Positions 10,515-22,068 of a stretch of 64,000 bases of DNA are shown here, piece after piece. The DNA is from Diaporthe sp. PMI_573 (lineage: Eukaryota > Ascomycota > Sordariomycetes > Diaporthales > Diaporthaceae). The position numbers were made by a program, and so were the translations under genes. The stretch is taken from NCBI GenBank assembly GCA_021399435.1, contig JAJTUP010000014.1:682001-746000 (forward strand), written 5' to 3'. A model generated the notes under the pieces. That model made no database searches, was not told where the DNA came from, and saw only the letters and a list, made by a program, of their open reading frames with translations. How positions within the stretch are numbered: the stretch's first letter is position 1; each line of letters opens with the position of its first letter.

Positions 10515-12092
10515 CTACCATGATTCATCATCCTTCCAGGTTGTTCTACCGTGATGCTTTTCAAAGGGCTTCCATATGACCTCAACTCCACTGTCACCTC
10601 CCAGGGACTCAAACAATGTAACGATCTCCTCTCGCGGTCTCCAATCCCCGACCTGCCACTCTAAGTATCCCTTCTTGCCATCCTTTGCAGAAACATATCT
10701 GACCCCCCATCTCCAGCTGCGAAAGTATTCGTCGCGTGAACTGTCGCCTCCATACTCCACCGCCCTCTCATCAGACGGCTCCCACGTGAGCCATGCAAAC
10801 AGCTCCGCCTCCTCCAGGCTGGCCATACCTCTCAGCGCCCCTCCAAACGCCTCCAGGAGCGGCTCGACCTTCTCAGCCAGGGGTTCGATCCGAAAAAGAT
10901 CGTACTTGCGGGCATCGTGCTCATAGCCCTTACCAAACCCAGATTGGTCCTCGTCATAGTCCTCATCGACCTCCTCATCCTCCTTCGTCCTCACAGTAGG
11001 TGGATAATGCTCATCCCCAACCTCAAAGCCCTCAGGATTCGGGTCCTCCCCGCGCGGCCCGACGAAATACCAGCTCCCATCAGGCCGGCAGGGGTGAAAC
11101 TCGACCCGCAGGCGCCTCAGCCTACTCGACCACGGCGCCGGGCCGGCGGAGAAAAGATCCGGCATCACCAGGGCGCGCAAATCCAACACCTCAAGGCGCG
11201 CCGCGAGGTGCCGCAGGCCGACGGAAACAGGATCGACCGCAGCAGGGCGCGCCAGGTTCGGCATGCGCGCGACCTGGTCATCGTCTGGTAACCCATCCGC
11301 CCGCCAGAACCAGAGGCGCACCTTGCTCAGCGAAGCCGGCAGCCTCCCCACCAGCTCAGCGAACGCCGCGTCACCCAACTCGTCGCGGGAGTCACGCCAG
11401 GGGCCCTCCCAGACGCGGGCGTAGTGCGCCATCGGCGCGGGGATGTCCCACATGGGCGGCTCGGGGCCCGGCGCGAAGGCGGTGGGGAGGCGCTCCCAGA
11501 GCCAGGGGCAGTGCAGCTCCTGCAGGGCGGGGAGGCGCGCCGCGAGCTCTAGGGGCGTGCGGAGCGAGAGGGGGCGGACACCCGCAAAGTGCGTGTTAGC
11601 TTCGTCGTTATATGTGGCGACGTGGTCTATGGTGAGTTTGGTGATCCATTGTATGTATGGGAGTGTGGCCGTGACGCTTGGGATGAGGTGCAGGCGGTGT
11701 GAGTGGTAGACGCGGTGCAGGCACGAGAGTGATTCATCGTAGGGGACCGAGATGTCCTGTCCTTTTATCGTGATTGTGAGGTGCAGGCCATCCGGGTCGA
11801 TCAGCGGGTCGCGTCCTTTCTTTCTCCTCTGCTGCCAGTCGATGTAGAACTGAAGAGATTCCAGGCCTTTAAACAGCTCGCGTACGCCAGCCGAGAGGGA
11901 CCTGCAGGCGGCCCCGAGCTCCCCCGGCGTTTCGCGGCAAGGCAAGGGCGACTTGTATGAGTGATGAAGGGGAGGGAAGACGAGATCCAATGTGTAGCAT
12001 TTCCATGGCCTGTGGCGATCCTTCAAAAATTCTTGATGAATCCGTTCTCTTGAGTTGTTAGGCTCCATCTTGTTGAGTGGGTTTGTTGACAT
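10515..12092 (-). CDS. Uncharacterised fungal F-box/leucine-rich-type protein
   Basis: Intronless frame of 525 aa. No catalytic motif is seen. Repeated leucine-patterned segments (LAARLPALQELHCPWLWERLP, LPASLSKVRLWF, LAARLEVLDLRALVMPDLF, SSRLRRLRVEFHP) and the typical WxW/PxW spacing resemble a large fungal-specific family of F-box-associated or leucine-rich-repeat hypothetical proteins. I do not see a clear N-terminal F-box, so it may be absent or diverged. An acidic linker (around residues 365-385) separates the repeat part from a C-terminal block that ends ...WKPFEKHHGRTTW. Two nearby methionines (1 and 9) make the exact start uncertain. It is divergent from the HET-domain gene across a repeat-bearing spacer. 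Confidence 0.7.
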   Translation of the reverse strand: MSTNPLNKMEPNNSRERIHQEFLKDRHRPWKCYTLDLVFPPLHHSYKSPLPCRETPGELGAACRSLSAGVRELFKGLESLQFYIDWQQRRKKGRDPLIDPDGLHLTITIKGQDISVPYDESLSCLHRVYHSHRLHLIPSVTATLPYIQWITKLTIDHVATYNDEANTHFAGVRPLSLRTPLELAARLPALQELHCPWLWERLPTAFAPGPEPPMWDIPAPMAHYARVWEGPWRDSRDELGDAAFAELVGRLPASLSKVRLWFWRADGLPDDDQVARMPNLARPAAVDPVSVGLRHLAARLEVLDLRALVMPDLFSAGPAPWSSRLRRLRVEFHPCRPDGSWYFVGPRGEDPNPEGFEVGDEHYPPTVRTKEDEEVDEDYDEDQSGFGKGYEHDARKYDLFRIEPLAEKVEPLLEAFGGALRGMASLEEAELFAWLTWEPSDERAVEYGGDSSRDEYFRSWRWGVRYVSAKDGKKGYLEWQVGDWRPREEIVTLFESLGGDSGVEVIWKPFEKHHGRTTWKDDESW

Positions 12093-13505
12093 GCATGCGG
12101 TTCACGATACTAGTGTTGATCAATTGGGCAACTCCGGATTTGGAGGGGACTTCAGTGAAAGTACCGACTTACTAATGCCGACAGTCTTAACTAATACTCA
12201 AAAGTAAGACTTTTAGACATTCAAATGAAAACTACATTTTATTGCATTTTCCTGGGGGGTTCAAAGGACAGCAAAATATTCAATATGAAGCACAGCTATA
12301 CAATGGCTGCCCAGGCTCTGAGTGCGACATATAGGTAAGTACTACGTAGGGTTTGAAAATGACAAGCTTACTTCTGTCGAGATCTTCCCTTTTGGTTTCA
12401 CAAATATGGGTTTAAAACACAGCAACGCTCAAATCAGGAGTTATATACCTGAGCATTATATACCTTTCAATTTAACGAGCCTTGCTTGGGTGTCTACTAC
12501 AAGGCCATAGCATCTATACTAGACCCCCTAGGTAGGATCACTGCCAAACCTCCTATAGGAAACTCTCCTAGAGAATAATTTCCCAAGGGATATATACAGA
12601 AGGTAAGCAAGCTACAGGTGCTCCACAATGATAATTTCGTATTCTTTGAATGTGGCTATGTTACTGTAATAATGTATGTGAAGGTTTTGGCAACATGCTC
12701 TGCTGGTGTGCTGAGCCTGCAAGTTGACAGATCACTTGCATAATCCGGCCCCTGAAATAGCCGAGGCGCAGTCACAACAGCCATGCTTCATTGGAGGCTA
12801 CCTTCTTCCATTTAGGCAGCGATGGATCCACGGAGCGCCACGGCGGCACAAAGGCTGCTGATGGCTGATTCCGAGGCAGACTCGAGGGCATACAAGTGTC
12901 GAAATACACACCATAGCTGTACGTTCTTCCGTCTTGTTGTCCTTTATTGCCGCTCCATGGGTTGCACATCTGGTACACCTCGTCACTTATATTTCTAGGT
13001 ATTGGACTGACTTCTTGCTCCATATTTGGGCTATTCAAGTAGGTATAATATCGATTTAAAAAGCCATCATCTTGGAGGGATGCATTCAAATGTTGTACAA
13101 CACACCCATCATTGGAAGCAGCCAATTGGCAGCCTCGTGCCCAGGCCTGGCTGACTTGACCACTCGCCCAATGCCACATCGACTAAGACGATCGATTCTT
13201 ATTGCCGTTCTCGTTCCCAAGTTAAAACTTTCTTGTCCTTTGAGTATCCGATCATCCAGGCTTCTAAGTAGCTTACCATCCATTCTCTTCTTTCCCATCC
13301 CGACCTGGAGCATGCCTATGTTTGAGCGCTGTTTGAACACTAGTTGACGGCATTATTCGATTCTTTCTCCAATATTCATACTCACATCTTTCCTGCATTT
13401 GTAAAGCTGCAAACCCCTTTCTAATGTTGCCACATTCTGACTTGCCTATAGTGCCTCTTATTGCCCCTGTCCTCTCTCAGATCTCGCAACTATCGAGAAG
13501 CAAAA
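12093..13505. other. Lower-GC spacer with repeat remnant
   Basis: Visibly richer in A+T than flanking DNA. It contains one copy of a dispersed repeat (12475-12680, separate entry). A 135-codon minus-strand frame at 12772-13179 has no recognisable domain and no signal peptide. It could be a species-specific gene, a decayed fragment or chance, so I do not call it. The right end should contain the promoter of the HET-domain gene. Confidence 0.55.
12475..12680. repeat. Dispersed repeat remnant, copy 1 (RIP-like)
   Basis: Three blocks recur in the same order and orientation at 51444-51775: 12475-12510 (29 of 36 matches), 12547-12562 (16-nt identity, AACCTCCTATAGGAAA) and 12651-12680 (27 of 30 matches). 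In the last block all three differences are G-to-A at TpG or C-to-T at CpA in this copy, the pattern of repeat-induced point mutation. It is probably a decayed transposon or LTR fragment. The class cannot be assigned because no coding part is visible. Confidence 0.7.
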
Positions 13506-15212
13506 ATGAACAGCTCTTCCTCATCCACGGTCGACACATTCAAACACGAGCCTCTTCCTGATGCTGCGAATCACATGAGGATTCTGAAAGTGCTCGATGA
13601 TAACTATTCCGATACTGTCAAGGTCCGTTGCATTATGTCGGCGTGGTCAATCGACAGCATACCTTCATATCACGCTATTTCCTACGTATGGGGAGATCCA
13701 GAGTCCAACACAACCATTCTCATCAACGACAAGCCTTTCCAAGTCCGGACCAATTGCGAGTTCGCTTTAAAACAGGCCTATTGGCAAGCAAAGAGTCTCT
13801 ACTACTGGGTCGATGCTATCTGTATCGATCAAGAGAATCTCGACGAGAAGAGCAAGCAGGTCGCAATGATGGGAAACATCTACAAGATGGCAGCCCATGT
13901 CTTTGCATGTGTTGGAAACCATACTGATGACAGCCTATTTCTTTTCCAAAACATCGGGCCATTTTTGCTCACCATGTGCGAATCAGAGTCTTGGACTAAA
14001 TCTCTCATCCTGAACCTAAGCCGGAGACCTGGACTTTTTAAAACCCGGCGTTTAATTCGTGCCTGTATGGACTTCGCAAGGCGCCCGTATTTCAGCCGAT
14101 TATGGGTCCTGCAGGAATTGAAGATGGCCAAGCAGGCCAGTCTCCTGTGTGGACGGGGTGTTGTGTCAAAGGATCATTTTGAGGCAATCTTCACGCGTCT
14201 TTCGCTTTACGTCTATGGAAGTCCTCAGGATCCAACCTGGAAACTTGCCTCGGTCTTATTGAGGCCGGATGCAACATACAAGGTACCCAGTTTGCGAACA
14301 GTGGATCGAATGAGTGACGAAAAGCTATCAAAGACTTACATGGCAAATTTGAGATTGGTCTTCGGTACATTGGATCTCCTGAGTAAAGGTACCATCCCAA
14401 CCGACCTGGTCAAAGCTACATTCCGATTGCAATGCACAATTCCAAAAGATAAGGTGTATGGCATCATCTCACTACTTGAATCGGGAGGTGACGCCCTCAT
14501 CATTCCGGACTACACGAAAACCGAGTTCGAAGTCGCCGTTGACCTGCTTCGGGCAATTTGGAACACCGACTTTATCCAAGAGCAGGTTCCCGGACACAAA
14601 CTACATTTGCTTTGCTTCCATACCATCGTGAACTTGGAATTAAACTGCCAAGAATCCTATGGCTCCCCGGAAGCGATGGAAGCGCGTCGCGGACCTCCGG
14701 AAAGGGCCTTCCAAGGCGCAGAAATAGCATCGAAAGATTCGCTGCCGCGGGTACCGAGCGTGGCAACCGGCTTTTGTATCTCGGTTGGAGATCTCACCCA
14801 GGACTGTGCACGTTTTAAGTGTTGGGATCCGCCAGGTGCCAAAAAGTCCAAAGTGTACTTCCCCTATTGGATCAAAGAAGGCGATTGGGTTGTATATGTT
14901 GAGGAACCTGACCGGCAGCCAAGACGCTTCCTGGTCCTTAAAGGAGAAGTCGAGAGCTCGCGAATGCTTATTGTGGGGCTAGGTTGTTGCGCATCATTTG
15001 GTCCTACGAATCTCGTTGAAACTAAGTATGAGATTCATTGGGATCCAGAAGATGTGCTGATTTTCACTATGCTATATATGAAGCTGGAATTCGATGAGAC
15101 GGGATCGAGTGATTGGGTAGAAGCGCTGAATACTGGTGTTTGCAGACGGGAAACCCCTGGGTCGTCCTACGCAGTCAAACTATCCAATACATCAGAGGAC
15201 TCAGGATCTTAG
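13506..15212 (+). CDS. HET-domain protein (heterokaryon incompatibility family)
   Basis: Single-exon gene of 568 aa from the ATG at 13506 (AAAAATG context). An in-frame ATG at 13461 would add 15 residues. The N-terminal half carries the HET domain: YHAISYVWGD, then LYYWVDAICIDQENLDEKSKQVAMM and MGNIYKMAAHVFACVG, followed by RPYFSRLWVLQELKMAKQASLLCG. These are the three conserved blocks of the family. HET domains trigger cell death when genetically different hyphae fuse, or act in NLR-like systems with partner genes. No NACHT, WD40 or ankyrin part is attached; the C-terminal region is the usual variable part (ends ...GSSYAVKLSNTSEDSGS). The gene lies in a lower-GC island next to a repeat remnant, consistent with fast-evolving accessory DNA. 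Confidence 0.9.
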   Translation: MNSSSSSTVDTFKHEPLPDAANHMRILKVLDDNYSDTVKVRCIMSAWSIDSIPSYHAISYVWGDPESNTTILINDKPFQVRTNCEFALKQAYWQAKSLYYWVDAICIDQENLDEKSKQVAMMGNIYKMAAHVFACVGNHTDDSLFLFQNIGPFLLTMCESESWTKSLILNLSRRPGLFKTRRLIRACMDFARRPYFSRLWVLQELKMAKQASLLCGRGVVSKDHFEAIFTRLSLYVYGSPQDPTWKLASVLLRPDATYKVPSLRTVDRMSDEKLSKTYMANLRLVFGTLDLLSKGTIPTDLVKATFRLQCTIPKDKVYGIISLLESGGDALIIPDYTKTEFEVAVDLLRAIWNTDFIQEQVPGHKLHLLCFHTIVNLELNCQESYGSPEAMEARRGPPERAFQGAEIASKDSLPRVPSVATGFCISVGDLTQDCARFKCWDPPGAKKSKVYFPYWIKEGDWVVYVEEPDRQPRRFLVLKGEVESSRMLIVGLGCCASFGPTNLVETKYEIHWDPEDVLIFTMLYMKLEFDETGSSDWVEALNTGVCRRETPGSSYAVKLSNTSEDSGS

Positions 15213-15830
15213 GGATAGTCTCGATTGGTGCAATATATATGGATGGGCATGCCAGTAGCCGGCCTCCTAAGCATAACATTCAAAACAATTACAGCCTGCC
15301 AGAATCCCAAGTACCTGCCCAAATTCGGCGAGACAAGTGCTAGCAGGATAGCTTGCAACAGGATAAACCACAGTGGAATGACCTTCAAGGGGATGATCTA
15401 CCACGGGGTGATCTGTCGAATTAATTGATCTGATGTTCAAAAATTCATGTTTAGGTTTGGATTTGTTGGTCTCCTTCTAGATATACCAGCTGAGTGCCTG
15501 GCAGACCTTAGCACCCCTCCGAGAGCTGTACAGTACAATCACAGAAGAACTCCATTATTGCCTAGTGAGATGCACCCATCCTATGCCTCCATGGTCTTCA
15601 AAATAACTTGCTCGTTCTAATACCCGAACGCCGTCACCACGGTATTACTACCTAGATACATGAAGGATAACCCCCTCTGCTCTTCAGTATCTTCCTTACT
15701 GGTATATGCCACCAGTGGCTGGAGCAGAAACAAGCCAAAATCCTCAGCCGGCCGGAAGACCACCCCTTACTCCTAAGCGAAGCAATATATCACACGGGAA
15801 GTTGACGCCGAGCCCACACGACCTGACCAA
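15213..15830. other. Non-coding spacer of the HET island
   Basis: No gene is seen. Short GGATGATCTAC-like stretches around 15390 echo the repeat near 51.58 kb but are too short to call. It contains the 3' ends of the HET gene (+) and the GT90 gene (-). Confidence 0.5.
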
Positions 15831-18800
15831 TTACTCCCCCACAGCCCTCCCAGCCTTCCCACTCAACTCAAACCCCATCTCATCCCGCTTATCATTAACC
15901 ACCCGTCCCCACTCAAGCAGCAGGCGAAACAGGTAAACCTCAGCGTCCTCCCGGCGAATGACCTTACCCGCCCACTTCCTGCCCTCCTGCGCGATCCACT
16001 TGGCGTTGTCGACGCGCGACTGCATGGGCACGTCACGCCCGTTGATCAGCCCTTTACCCTGCAGGCCGGTGAAGTAGGCGAGGGTGCTGTGCAGCGCATG
16101 GAAGCGGATGTCGATGGGGACGAAGTGCATCCACGGCATTAGGCGTTCGCTGTACCATTCCTGGATGATGGGGTCTTTGTGTCAGCGCGGAGAAAACCTG
16201 GGCTCGCGTTGTCGCCTGGGAAGGGGAAGGAGGTGGGGCTATTCACCTTGAATACGGAGGCCACGAATGGGACACTCTCAGACCTCAAAATCCTCAAAAA
16301 GTCGCGCGGCGGGCCCTCGTCGCTGTCCATGACCATGATATACCGGCTGTTCATCTTCTCCTTGTCGCCCTCATCCTCGGGCTTGAAGCCGAATTCCTGC
16401 TTCGCCGCGGCGCATTCGGGGCTCAGGCACATGGAGTAGTCGCTGATGCCAACGTCAAGCTTCAGCGCAGGGGTGAGCTCGCTCAGCGGTACCCTCTCGT
16501 ACCAGAACTTCTCCTTATCTCCTGGGATGGCGAGACACATCGTGGCGTGGTCCGTTGCGGTGGCGTTGTTGGCCAGGTGGCTCAGGCGTTCCTGGTGGCC
16601 GCCGCTCAGCAGCCGAAGCGGCACCATACCGAAGTCCGTACCGATGTCGCCACGCCAGAATAGCCGCGCCTCCTTGTTCACAAGGGGCTTCTCCTTGCTA
16701 TCAGTGCTGTATGTGTCGTCGCCCCTGCTCAAGGGGATAAGTATGTCGCTGAAACGGTCCGTCTTCGACCGGCTGAACATGGGCACGAGCTCGGCGAAGG
16801 GCTTCAGCGGCAGTTCGCTCATGTAGAATCCGTGCAGGTTGAACATGTCGGGCTGGTGGCAGAGATCTTGGGCCATGTCCCACTTTGCAAGAAATTGCTC
16901 TTCCGCGTGGATGTCGACACAATGAGAGCAAAAGTCTCGATTGTTCGAGTAGAACCCTGACCTCGACAATGAGCCAGGAGGACAGGCTTGTCCCAGGTTA
17001 CGCTGGTGCTCCCAGGCGGTCGAGAATTTCCGATCTTTCAACCTGTTCTGCAGATTCTGTGCACCCTTGTCGCTTTCCTGCTCTGGCCCATCTTCGGCGG
17101 GAGATGCCTGGCCGTCATCTCTTTTCGCCAATCCAGATGCAAGCCAACTTTTAATTGTCCCGCCAGTTCGGAACCTGTTCCTGTCCGACCATGACGCAAG
17201 CACTCTTGGACGGTCTAGTAAGTTGATGGGCAGATCCATGTCTTGGAGGTGCTGGGCAAACGGCTTGATAAGGTCGACCAAGTCATCCATCACAGCATCA
17301 TTGGACGAGTCGACTGCGGGCTGGTGGGTGGCGATGCCACTCCGTATGCTGACAAGTCCAATGTCTCTGTTCGTCCCAAGCTGGGTGATATCCTCGCGGA
17401 TCTTGCTAGGACTGAGGCCCCAGAACGGCAGGATGTCATCCTCAATTTGCTGGAAGTGATCAATGACCAAGGACCCCCTCAATTTAGCAAAGTCAAGCCA
17501 GACGTCAAAGCCGGGAGGGGGACTGCGACCTGAGTGACGCTCACGGTATTCGTCGACCGCGACCCTCACACTCTGGCTTGTTGAGGCCTGTACCACCCAT
17601 CGATCCCCGCCCGTCCTGGACTGGTGGATGAGCGTATCCAATGGGTGTCTAGTCATAATGTCCGCTGCTAGGAGACAGTAGAAGGAAATGCCAATCATGG
17701 CAGCGAGGAGAAGGAAGGAGAGAAACCAGCGAGGAATGACGATGCGAACTTGGTTCCGAAACATGAACATGGCGAAGCCAAAGCATAGAGCGTAGAGCGG
17801 CAGTACAATACCCCATCGAGAGAGTTGCTCGTATGTCCCGAGCAAAGTCAGCTTGCGATAAGTGGCCAGGGCTCCGGCAAGGAAAGCAACGATGCCAGTT
17901 GATGCCAATGGAGAAGCCCGGCAGGTGAACAGGGAGAAGGAAATGAATAGCAAGGAGAAAATCATGGCATCATTGAACACATCAAAGAAGTAGAGGGAAT
18001 CCACGCCATACATTTCGGCAAAGTGGAAGTATCCTCTGAGCCGATAACTGATAAGACTGGGGACGAGGACGACCAGGGCAATGAGGACTGAAGATGAGAC
18101 CAGAATTGCACTGAGACTTCTGAGTTTGTTGGTCGTTGTACGGCTCGAAGTGAGTATCCGCCAGGCGAGGATGAAAATTGCGGCGTCAAGGAAGGCTACC
18201 AGGTACTGCAGAGCGAGGATTGTCGTTCTGTTTTCCGACTCTGGGCAAAAGGTAGTCAACTGCATACTCGGTTGAAGCAATGAGAAGGCGCCGTAACTGA
18301 GCAGTGATGCGCCCGTGAGTTGAATGATCTTTGAGTTCATGAACCAGAAGGCTATGTCTTCAAAGGCATCGTTCCCCATGTCATCGTAGTCGTCGTCGCC
18401 ATGGTCATTAACTCGCCTTCTTTTCCTGGCGGTAAATGCATCGTAGACGGCAAGCAGGACAGGCAACAGACACTGAGAAAATTAGCCTAAGATGCAGCGG
18501 ACGATTGGATTGAAACCCCACCTCAACGCCTGGCTTGTTACACAAAAGACGAAACTGAAGCCAGCGGGACAACTCCAGGCGGATAACAATGAGAACGAGC
18601 AACAGTGGCCAGAAGTATCTGCGAGGCCTACTGGGATGCCGTGACTGTTCTCGCTCACCAAGCTTAGAGTAGGCGACATCATTGGCTGAGCAACTCGTCA
18701 GTGAGGGTAAATAGATTTACAGTTTTGATAGACATGCGTACCAAACCGGCCACTGGTCCCTGGCAGCCATCTGGAGACAAAGCCGGCAGCTAATGTGGCG

Positions 18801-19049
18801 AGACCGGAGATCAAGAATATGAGCACCTCGGAGATGCGTGGTCGCTCTGGAGCGAGAGTTAGAATGACATGTCAAGATGGTACGAGCCACGGGTTTAAGA
18901 CCATACCAAGCAAGGGATGCCGGCCTAGATTCTCATAAAGGTAGAAGAAAGATGCGAGAGCGCTGCATTCGTGTCAGACGGGAGTGTGCTATCCACGGTA
19001 TGGCATGAGATACTCACCATAGAAGCGCAAGCTGGGAGGGTTCGGCCAT
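15831..19049 (-). CDS. CAP10-type glycosyltransferase (GT90) with N-terminal membrane domain
   Basis: Six exons joined on the minus strand: 19049-19018, 18962-18907, 18846-18742, 18685-18522, 18472-16247 and 16160-15831. All introns have GT..AG ends and the phases agree, giving about 970 aa. The N-terminal half is strongly hydrophobic with many predicted helices (for example EVLIFLISGLATLAAGF, WPLLLVLIVIRLEL). The C-terminal half matches the CAP10/GT90 family: LFWRGDIGTDFG, YSMCLSPECAAAKQEFGF, YIMVMDSDEGPP, SVPFVASVFK and, after the last intron, EWYSERLMPWMHFVPIDIR. The family includes cryptococcal Cap10 and beta-xylosyltransferases that build capsule or wall glycans in the Golgi. Substrate here is unknown. 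The last acceptor was placed at CATCCAG because it restores FKEWYSERL in frame. Confidence 0.9.
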
Positions 19050-19974
19050 GGTCCGTGTGATGGTCCATCTAGCAGGTGCAAGAGATGTGCTCAGGGAGGA
19101 GGAATCAAGTGGTTGCTCGCGCTAACCCTGGAGAAAGAAAGGGGTAGCTGCAATGAGATGTTGAGGCCGTCACATCCGACCTTCGAATTTTGGCACAGAC
19201 AGGCAAAAGAGCGTCAACAGTAAGCCTGAGTTGATGCCATATCAATTGCAATATCAATGAGCCTGCAGACCAACTCCCGGGAAAAGAAAGAAGGCTTGTC
19301 GGTGGCGCTGCAGGTCTCGGAAAGGGTTCGACGTTGAAGACTGACTTGCCAGCAGTCGCATAGGGCGATGGAGCTGGTTATGTCAGCGAACCAGATATAC
19401 ATGTACGGGGTACCCATCAGCAAAGAGAAATACCCTTAACTCCTTGCAATACTGTATGGCAAACCTGCCTGAAAAAAAGATCTTAATTTTTCCATCTGGT
19501 TCTCTTTTCCAAACATATCTTTTCGATAAATATAGATATGTGCATGGCGTGGAAATTGCAGTATGAACAAATTGGAACTCGACATAGTGATGTCGTTGTA
19601 GTCGGGCCGGCCGCAGTGCCCCCTGCCTCTCAGCAGGGGTTCCTTGAGCTCCCAAGAACTGACGTCGCGTCCCCTGAACGGACTGCGCGGAAGGCTGCTT
19701 GATTTGCAACCACAATGCACGGCTGACAAGCAGGCCAGGCCAGCCCACCCACCCCCCAATATGGCAACCTCGTGATAATACGAGCCGCAGAACTGGGCGT
19801 GCCATGCTCATGTCCTCTTCTGTTACTATACTCCACACCACCCCGAATAATCCGACACTGATCGGTTATTCCAACATCAGGCTTCTGACAGCGCCCAGTC
19901 CACAACGGCCATGTTGAGCTGTTGACAGGCATCCAACGCTCTCCTCCCGCCCTGCCTCTCTTTCAACGCCAACC
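19050..19974. other. Divergent promoter region
   Basis: Shared upstream region of the GT90 gene (-) and the DHHC gene (+). No gene is seen. The frame at 19383-19841 on the minus strand has no recognisable content. Confidence 0.6.
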
Positions 19975-21534
19975 ATGGCGGGCCTGCTCACCGGCCCAGC
20001 TTCCACAGACTACCAGTCCTTCTTCGTACCCGTCGTCAGCCTCCTGATAATCTTCCTGGGCTACACCTCGCAATGGCTCTTCAACGTCGCAGAGAACCTC
20101 GAGCCCGGCCCAATGACCCAGAGGGAGACGGCCATCTTCAACATCCTCCTCCTCTGCCTGTGGTTGACATACTACAAGGCGTGCACCGTACCTCCCGGGC
20201 GCTACGACTTCCTCCCGCAACCAACACCAACACCACCCAAGAAGCCCGATGACACAACACCGACTAGCAAAGACGGCGAGTCCACCCCGGACAAGACAGC
20301 CGACACACCGACGGTCGAACCCGAGCGAGATACCGACGCGACGGCGGCGATGACAACGCGCTGGTGCAAGAAATGCGACGCGCCCAAGCCGCTCCGCGCA
20401 CACCACTGCCGCCTCTGCAAGACCTGCATCCCAAAGATGGACCACCACTGCCCCTGGACAAACAACTGCGTCTCCCTCCAGACCTTCCCCTACTTCCTGC
20501 GCTTCCTAGTCTACACCAACATCGCGCTGGCGTACCTCCTCTGGTGGCTGCTCTACCCGCGCCTGCGCCTCATCTTCTGGGACAACTCGGCCCTCCCCTC
20601 GTACCTGGGCCCCAGCGTCCCCGTGCTGGTGCACCTGGTCCTGCTGGCCATTACTTGCGGGCTCGTCTCGTTCGCGCTGGTTATACTGCTGGTTACCACC
20701 GTCCGCGGCTGGGCGCTTAATATCACCATGATCGAGGGCTGGGAGCAGGAGAGGCACGACGCGGTGCTACTGCGGTCCAGGAGGTCCGGGTGGTGGTCCG
20801 GGTCCGGGGACGACGGCGGCAGGGTCAAGATCGAGCGGGTCGAGTTCCCCTATGACATCGGCTTCTTTACCAACATGGCCCAGGCCATGGGCACCAAGAA
20901 CATACTTACGTGGCTCGACCCTTTAATCGGCGGGGGCCCGAAGGTCTCGAGGGAGGTCGGCAAGGGGACAGGGTGGGAGTGGGAGGAGAACGGGTTCAAC
21001 GACCGCGAGGGGATGTGGCCGCCGGCCGACCCGGAGAAGCTGCGCAGGGCGGCGGCGGGCGCCAAGGGCTGGCCCGGGTCCGAGGCCTCGCGACAGGAGG
21101 CGGAGCTCGTTGACAAGAGGTGGGCCAGCCCGCAGGAGGAGATGGCGGCCTTCCGCGCGCGCCAGGAGATGGACCTGCGGCGGCGGAGGGGCACATCGGG
21201 CGTCATCGCCGAGCTGGGCGAGGACGAGGAGATTGAGGATCTCGAGTACGACTATGTCGACGAGGACAGCGCCGGCAGTGGTGGGTACTACGATGACGAC
21301 GAGGAGGAGGACGACGAAGAAGGGGAGCGGGGAGGACCATCCGACAAGGCGGTCCCCGTGATACCCGGCCAGGGCTACTACGAGCGGGGGTTCGACGGCG
21401 AGCCCGGGTGGACGAACTCGGAAGGCGACCGCCTTCGCGACTTTGGCGTGGACGAGGACGTCGAGGATGACGACGAGGACGTGCCCCTTGGCGAGTTGCT
21501 CCGTCGGAGAAAGGCCTACGGAAAGGATAGATAG
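19975..21534 (+). CDS. PFA4: DHHC palmitoyltransferase, Pfa4 type
   Basis: Intronless gene of 519 aa. It transfers palmitate to cysteines of membrane proteins; yeast Pfa4 works in the ER and is needed for chitin synthase Chs3 to leave it. The cysteine-rich domain reads [16 protein letters not shown], then [19 protein letters not shown], with catalytic DHHC at residues 156-159. Two transmembrane helices lie before it (about 15-37 and 50-68) and two after it (about 173-195 and 215-245), the standard layout. A short loop rich in Pro and Thr precedes the DHHC part. The long C-terminal tail has [14 protein letters not shown], an element conserved in Pfa4, and then very acidic stretches (EEEDDEEGE and [12 protein letters not shown]). 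Assignment to Pfa4 rather than another DHHC enzyme is by overall pattern. Confidence 0.88.
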   Translation: MAGLLTGPASTDYQSFFVPVVSLLIIFLGYTSQWLFNVAENLEPGPMTQRETAIFNILLLCLWLTYYKACTVPPGRYDFLPQPTPTPPKKPDDTTPTSKDGESTPDKTADTPTVEPERDTDATAAMTTRWCKKCDAPKPLRAHHCRLCKTCIPKMDHHCPWTNNCVSLQTFPYFLRFLVYTNIALAYLLWWLLYPRLRLIFWDNSALPSYLGPSVPVLVHLVLLAITCGLVSFALVILLVTTVRGWALNITMIEGWEQERHDAVLLRSRRSGWWSGSGDDGGRVKIERVEFPYDIGFFTNMAQAMGTKNILTWLDPLIGGGPKVSREVGKGTGWEWEENGFNDREGMWPPADPEKLRRAAAGAKGWPGSEASRQEAELVDKRWASPQEEMAAFRARQEMDLRRRRGTSGVIAELGEDEEIEDLEYDYVDEDSAGSGGYYDDDEEEDDEEGERGGPSDKAVPVIPGQGYYERGFDGEPGWTNSEGDRLRDFGVDEDVEDDDEDVPLGELLRRRKAYGKDR

Positions 21535-22068
21535 GACGAGCTTGTTGTAGATGCGAGGTCGAATCCAATGAACCATCTGTATGGACAGTCTGTGCTTGCT
21601 GGCAAAGTGACTCCCCGACTGTTAGGGTGGCATACTCTATGCCGCCATCAATGTTTACTCATAAAGCGAGTCGTTGATGGGAGGGTACACAGGCATGGGC
21701 TGCAGAAGCTACATAACCCCTCAGGATCACAAGTCCAATCTCCAGCAAACCTGCCAACCAGACAGATGCAAAAGTGATATCTTTCTGAAAATATGTACTA
21801 TGTCAATCAATACTGACGCCTCTTGATACTTCAAAACACCGAGCGGGGCCAGGTCTAGCCAGCCCACCCGTCTATCGAACAAACAAGAGCACGTTCCTCT
21901 CTTTTCACCCTGTCATCGTCGCCATTCTATGCTCGCCATACAAGGCGAGAGCAAAAAACAAGGCTATGCACCGAAACGAACCACATCCACCGCGCAATCC
22001 CCTTCAACCCACCTCGTTGGGCAAATAAAAACACACACACGACTTTGTTTCATCTCGTGGTTATCGCA
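21535..22068. other. Convergent 3' intergenic region
   Basis: Spacer between the stop codons of the DHHC gene (+) and myosin-I (-). No gene is seen. Confidence 0.65.

Noticed and set aside
12772..13179. 135-codon minus-strand frame near the HET gene
   Set aside because: No domain, no signal peptide, no homologue I recognise, and it lies in repeat-bearing DNA. It could be real but cannot be supported.
15385..15420. Short similarity to the 51.58-kb repeat (GGGATGATCTAC)
   Set aside because: Only about 12 nt, with no ordered second block, so too short to call a third copy.
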